Virus record (IMG/VR): IMGVR_UViG_3300018876_000087
Coordinates: 1-26,158 of that record
DNA length: 26,158 nt
Source: a virus
Reading direction: 5' to 3' (one strand)
Under the pieces are notes generated by a model. It did not search any database and was not told where the DNA came from. It was given only the letters and a program-made list of their open reading frames with translations. Both the position numbers and the translations under genes were made by a program. Shown here one piece after another: positions 24,501 through 26,158 of the stretch (its first letter is position 1; each line of letters starts with the position of its first letter).

Positions 24501-26158
24501 TCATACGCGGCAATCGTTGCTTCGAACTCACTGTTGCCCAATCGATCTGCGTACCCATTACTAAAAACTGAGAAGTATGAACGCATTGCAATTGAAGTTG
24601 CGCTGTTACCGCCATACTTAAGATCATACACTAACGCATCAAGAATGTACCCAACATCTCTACGACATGTTGCTTGATCGTATGAGAAAGTTGGGAATAT
24701 AGAATTTGCGTAAAAAACTACTTGCTCTTGGAGTGTAGATCTGTTAGCATAGAATGTTGCGCTTTCTCCGGTAATAGCAGGAAGCGTCACTGTGATACCA
24801 GAACCGTCAGCAGCTTGAATAGATGAGATGATAACATCCATCAGGGTGTTTACTCGGGTCTCTTCTGCAGAAGTTGAGATATATTGATTGACAATAGTTT
24901 TCATCTGCTCATATGCAGCGGCAGATGCAACAATCTCTCCTGCTCCTAATTGGTTAGTCCATACATCGGGTTCACCGTCAAGACTGAGGTAGTCGGAAGT
25001 ATTTTCAATATTAAGGTCTCTACCCACCCAGTATGATCGAGCATTTGTATCGATAGCAAAAGTGCCATCGAATAAAATATCGTGAATCAAAGCATCTACA
25101 ATATAACCGACATCTCTTTGGCATTTGTCTTGGTCGTATTCAAGAGAATCGTAATTTTCTTGAATCCATGTGATGACTTGCCTTTGAATTTGAAGTCGAT
25201 TAACAATCAAAGAGTTTGCGGCATTTCTTTTATCCGCATCTTCTGATCCGGAACCCGTGAAATCGATGGGGTTGCCATCTGTCTTTCCGTATTCAGTTGA
25301 CTCTTCTAAAAGTTCAGTTATTTCTTTAATACGAGCAGTAACAAAAGTTTGACTGTCTGAATTGATACCAGAAGCATTGATTTGATCTCGCAAGTAGTTA
25401 ATTGAATCAACCGTATATTGTAATTGATCGTCTTGAACTTTCTGTGCGTTACCACGCTGATAGGCAAGACCTGCCGTGATGCTATTATAATTTGTATTGT
25501 TTTGTAAGTCAAGTGCGATTGCGTCAATTATTAAACCTGTATCTCGCTCGCACTTGTGCTGGTCGAAGTTGTTGACAATGTTTTCGTCGTTTACATAGTC
25601 AATAACATCATTCTGAATAATCAGCGTATTGTCTTTTATAGCATCAAATTCTGTGGTTGTCAACCCTGCCGTGCTGATATCAACCTCAGCAGGAACACCA
25701 TCTGTGTTACCAGCAGTAATTGCATCATTGGTAATCGCAATTAAAGTATCAACATCTGCATCATCTGTAACGTTTGCGAGTGCTTTGATACGTGTTGCGA
25801 GATCAGTGAATGCCGCTACTGTTGCAGATTCCTCACCTGATCCAAGTTGACTTTCTGTTCCAACAAAGTATGCAAGAGCAACCTGACGCGAAGCAGAGTT
25901 ACCATCGTAAGTCAAGTCAGCAACCAGACCATCAATCAAGAATCCTGTGTCTCTTTCACATGCAGTTTGATCGTAACCCAGACCCGGATAGTTTGCGGTA
26001 ATGAATGCGATGGTGTCTGAAATAAGAGTCGCACGTGCACCTACGATAGCATCTCGTTGTGGTCCACGTGTTGAGGCATATGTTCCAGCAGTTGGATATG
26101 TGGTTACTGCTTGTACAGTAGTAAACGTTCCGTCCAGAACGTCGATGACTCTCTCAAA
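21515..26158 (-). CDS. Giant virion protein with Cys-Arg-Asp repeats, beta-helix and beta-propeller (5' end missing)
   Basis: The frame is open to the window edge, giving 1547 visible residues; the true start lies outside. Counting from the edge, residues about 60-560 hold four degenerate repeats with Y/F-D-Q-x-x-C-x-R-D-x-G. About 670-870 looks like a pectate-lyase-type beta-helix (TIFLKSGDYTVNNPIKLPPK, then IIGDALRATTIRPRN and runs of short strands). About 938-1415 is a beta-propeller with blades such as YGQAIAVDEQGLCVAVGAP and LGAEVEISGDGNTLLVA, interrupted by an inserted segment. The last 120 residues (NMFAAVPQNGGIP, GLVYFTATDELGDFRIGG) form a C-terminal module that I recall from other marine T4-like structural proteins. 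It is probably a tail fibre or spike. No catalytic residues can be assigned to the beta-helix. Confidence 0.82.
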   Translation of the reverse strand, partial: FERVIDVLDGTFTTVQAVTTYPTAGTYASTRGPQRDAIVGARATLISDTIAFITANYPGLGYDQTACERDTGFLIDGLVADLTYDGNSASRQVALAYFVGTESQLGSGEESATVAAFTDLATRIKALANVTDDADVDTLIAITNDAITAGNTDGVPAEVDISTAGLTTTEFDAIKDNTLIIQNDVIDYVNDENIVNNFDQHKCERDTGLIIDAIALDLQNNTNYNSITAGLAYQRGNAQKVQDDQLQYTVDSINYLRDQINASGINSDSQTFVTARIKEITELLEESTEYGKTDGNPIDFTGSGSEDADKRNAANSLIVNRLQIQRQVITWIQENYDSLEYDQDKCQRDVGYIVDALIHDILFDGTFAIDTNARSYWVGRDLNIENTSDYLSLDGEPDVWTNQLGAGEIVASAAAYEQMKTIVNQYISTSAEETRVNTLMDVIISSIQAADGSGITVTLPAITGESATFYANRSTLQEQVVFYANSIFPTFSYDQATCRRDVGYILDALVYDLKYGGNSATSIAMRSYFSVFSNGYADRLGNSEFEATIAAYEQLKSIIATYTVGTDTGNITKIQNLLDIIIHAIEQSRVGTFQLGNFFNPATDTAGTIYAYNYPTGLATGFDSLTFPDLGALGVQLTFPAIYSAWLQFNQGTSSRQTIIRQSSETAQNQGTDSTIFLKSGDYTVNNPIKLPPKTSIIGDALRATTIRPRNVDSDIFWVDNGCYVKEITFRDHQNGAACVAFDPRNDAQTGPFITQSPYVQNCTSLTTSGIGMKIDGSKVSGLRSMVLDAFTQFNADGIGVLLKERAYAQLVSCFTISTSTSIKAESGAQCSVTNSNSSFGDFGLVATGGSKSIYDGSLHADYNLNDDIIRVNGIINRDSANYSLNIGDFKTPNYNDAIKFANDSYYYTILNVSDEILQNWAVSGNTDQVRIDPNVASDTQVGYGVQMSKNDSIIAFASLGARRVEVQERDGLNYTLRDSLTPSNPVNGGIQTDQYGQAIAVDEQGLCVAVGAPSNIYVQGSTGSISHGGVYVYQRDSANDYNWDQVQFLQDSVTNSPNPTTARELGAEVEISGDGNTLLVANASDSDTNFINGAVHIYTRDSAQDPDGFQKVQKLLFPKGTSASKPRMAISGDGGAVLVAWKGNTHYYYTKNQFDTYTISQNIVSQLGQNDNAQFEVAMTKDATYAAFTSQSVSETFIDSATSHASGTVFLQINDTSKFEVGQTIYSASSPIIEYADRDTRIPSNTTIVDITDATTLELSNPTTGTFDGTDDYIFGLYRNTGGVELFDFDEGAWSLQETVYPADAKEGTSMGTDIDINNKGDIVIVGQNRSSTNTLNESDGTGAYIIERAGSNWAQVAKLEPQSQQFNGDGNGSTDDDRFGRYVTIGGTGDYILVGADNRQIDGQTGTGSVFAYSSILSETGSYELTIAPPLNKDAAGSQNVDFHQRSLISASSHTFEFVGSGTNMFAAVPQNGGIPKKENEIVFDSAEAAQPNFGLVYFTATDELGDFRIGGDLTINRESGTITGTTFDRSLFAVLTPYILALEG
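24460..25975 (-). repeat. Four Cys-Arg-Asp repeats of about 136-152 residues
   Basis: The motifs read YDQTACERDTGFLIDGL, FDQHKCERDTGLIIDAI, YDQDKCQRDVGYIVDAL and YDQATCRRDVGYILDAL. Their cysteine codons start at 25960, 25552, 25123 and 24667, a spacing of 136, 143 and 152 residues. Each is followed by a D-L/I turn, in most copies a GNSA-like stretch, an aromatic A/S-Y segment and a long helix (for example AAYEQMKTIVNQY and AAYEQLKSIIATY). The units look mostly helical, in contrast to the beta-rich remainder of the protein. Confidence 0.85.

Noticed and set aside
1-26158. CRISPR arrays, tRNA genes, insertion sequences, attachment sites, diversity-generating retroelement
   Set aside because: No regular short repeats with spacers, cloverleaf-like sequences, transposase or reverse transcriptase frames, or template/variable repeat pairs were seen.

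Overview
The window is a late structural-gene block of a tailed, contractile (myovirus) phage of the T4 superfamily. All genes lie on the minus strand and are packed head to tail with overlaps or gaps of a few bases. Read in the direction of transcription (right to left), the recognisable core order is gp13 - gp14 - gp15 - gp16 - gp17 - gp18 - gp19 - start of gp20, the same as in T4. The style of the accessory proteins (very long fibre-like proteins made of degenerate beta-rich modules, a small conserved 123-residue protein, Cys-Arg-Asp repeats) is what I associate with marine T4-like phages such as those of cyanobacteria and other marine bacteria. The host itself cannot be read from this window: there are no tRNAs, host-derived metabolic genes or integration sites.

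Layout from the upstream (right) end: (1) 26158-21515, the 5'-truncated end of a giant virion protein with four Cys-Arg-Asp repeats, a beta-helix-like region, a beta-propeller and a conserved C-terminal module. (2) 21513-21142, a small conserved structural protein. (3) 21149-15489, an 1886-residue repetitive fibre protein, at the place where T4 carries short tail fibre and fibritin genes. (4) A late promoter (15493-15486) whose box contains the stop codon of the fibre gene. (5) The neck genes gp13 and gp14, then gp15 with about 1050 extra residues (cadherin-like domains, a beta-propeller and a C-terminal domain) fused to it. (6) Two further beta-sandwich proteins of 1423 and 431 residues, inserted between gp15 and the terminase genes. 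(7) gp16 and gp17, the small and large terminase subunits. (8) A second late promoter (2423-2416) driving gp18 (sheath) and gp19 (tube). (9) A hairpin terminator at 58-78, followed by the first codons of a probable portal protein, gp20.

Together these genes package DNA (gp16, gp17), close the head and join it to the tail (gp13, gp14, gp15), build the contractile tail (gp18, gp19), and decorate the particle with long adhesive or display proteins. The most unusual point is that the adhesive modules are not confined to fibre genes. They are fused to the neck/tail-terminator protein gp15 and fill a cassette directly after it, which suggests a large, six-fold set of appendages at the neck. There is no non-coding stretch longer than about 90 bases.
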